From positions 62,001-126,000 of the forward strand of contig JACJYG010000008.1 of assembly GCA_020636215.1 (NCBI GenBank): a stretch of 64,000 nucleotides of DNA, given 5' to 3'. Both the position numbers and the translations under genes were made by a program. This stretch comes from Lewinellaceae bacterium. GTDB lineage: Bacteria; Bacteroidota; Bacteroidia; Chitinophagales; Saprospiraceae. The notes under the pieces were generated by a model, which saw only the letters and a program-made list of their open reading frames with translations, was not told the DNA's origin and searched no databases. This document shows, one piece after another, positions 63,641 to 64,000 of the stretch; positions within the stretch are counted from its first letter, which is position 1, and every line of letters begins with the position of its first letter.

Positions 63641-63847
63641 ATGGAAAAACTAGTTTTACCTAAGCGCATATTTGAAGCTTGCTCCTATTGCAAATCAAGG
63701 ACATATGACCCCCGCTTGGAATCGGGGCAGGCTCTGACGTCACTTTTGATTGCTTATTTGGCCCGCCAAACGCGCAAAAAAGCCAAACCAGAGCCACAAC
63801 TCATTGGTTATCAAAACAAAAAAACTCTAACCCAGGTAAACGGTTGA
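63641..63847 (+). CDS. Small hypothetical ORF
   Basis: 68 residues: MEKLVLPKRIFEACSYCKSR then basic text to KKAKPEPQLIGYQNKKTL. CxxC near the start, Lys/Arg-rich end. No family, no clear ribosome site. It may be chance. Confidence 0.25.
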   Translation: MEKLVLPKRIFEACSYCKSRTYDPRLESGQALTSLLIAYLARQTRKKAKPEPQLIGYQNKKTLTQVNG

Positions 63848-64000
63848 ATTATAATATGGCTATATCCTTGGCCACACCTCTCCGGCAACAATATTACAAT
63901 AGCTATATTACCACATTGGCCCTCCAAAGGGGCCTATTCACATATTTAGCCTGATATTTCCTTGAAAATTTGGCGCCAAATTCAGATATTTAGTAGGGAA
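63848..64000. other. Right edge, no gene; perfect 16-bp palindrome
   Basis: AATTTGGCGCCAAATT at 63967-63982 is a perfect dyad of operator size. The gene it would serve lies outside the window. Confidence 0.35.

Overview
The window looks like a chromosome segment of a free-living or environmental member of the Bacteroidota, most like the Saprospiria/Lewinella side of the phylum. The grounds are a SusC/SusD pair, a one-protein hybrid two-component regulator, an OMP_b-brl TonB-dependent receptor, a FadL/TodX-type porin, the accA - DUF6913-like - dapA order, and promoter boxes of the TAnnTTTG kind. No species call can be made from sequence reading alone.

Layout. (1) 1-13.5 kb is a sialoglycan utilisation locus. 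On the minus strand it has a kelch-mutarotase/SSS-symporter fusion, N-acetylneuraminate lyase, a GH20 hexosaminidase/SGNH-esterase fusion and the first 90 codons of a probable sialidase. Divergently it has SusC, SusD and a sialate O-acetylesterase. At 13.6-17.8 kb follows an HTCS regulator that probably controls the locus. Together they would de-acetylate, cleave, import, epimerise and split sialic acids and trim the exposed hexosamines. (2) 17.9-24.2 kb holds an alpha/beta-hydrolase lipoprotein, an M28 peptidase, a frameshifted two-domain universal stress protein, a PerR-type regulator behind a good Fur/PerR box, and a katG gene broken by three lesions in its first 300 bp. (3) 24.4-41.2 kb is the most unusual part. 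An intact tRNA-Asp (41142-41215, minus) is followed on its 3' side by five dispersed copies of its own last 16-18 nt, and by a sixth junction that has lost this core. These divide 16.7 kb into small cargo segments rich in toxin-antitoxin and defence-like genes: Fic; PIN toxin/antitoxin; ParE/antitoxin plus a large 2OG-Fe(II) oxygenase; and two different AbiE-type pairs. Decayed AlbA_2, SEC-C, GH75 and IS5 pieces lie among them. No integrase is visible. The segments share arm sequences, tRNA trailer terminators and even promoters.

(4) 41.6-64 kb returns to ordinary chromosome: accA, a DUF6913-like gene, dapA, a LytTR/LytS two-component pair, a TonB-dependent receptor, a YdjM-like membrane protein, a FadL-like porin, a Ser/Tyr/Gly-rich secreted protein, proS, a cyclase-ATPase-TPR protein, an ATP-grasp enzyme, an M17 aminopeptidase and a CBM48-esterase.

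Two families of small palindromic elements are also present. One is a 165-bp element with two full and two fragmentary copies. The other is a 144-bp element flanked by an 11-12 bp direct duplication. Starts were moved downstream where the longest frame opens at a weak TTG/GTG or lacks a signal peptide.
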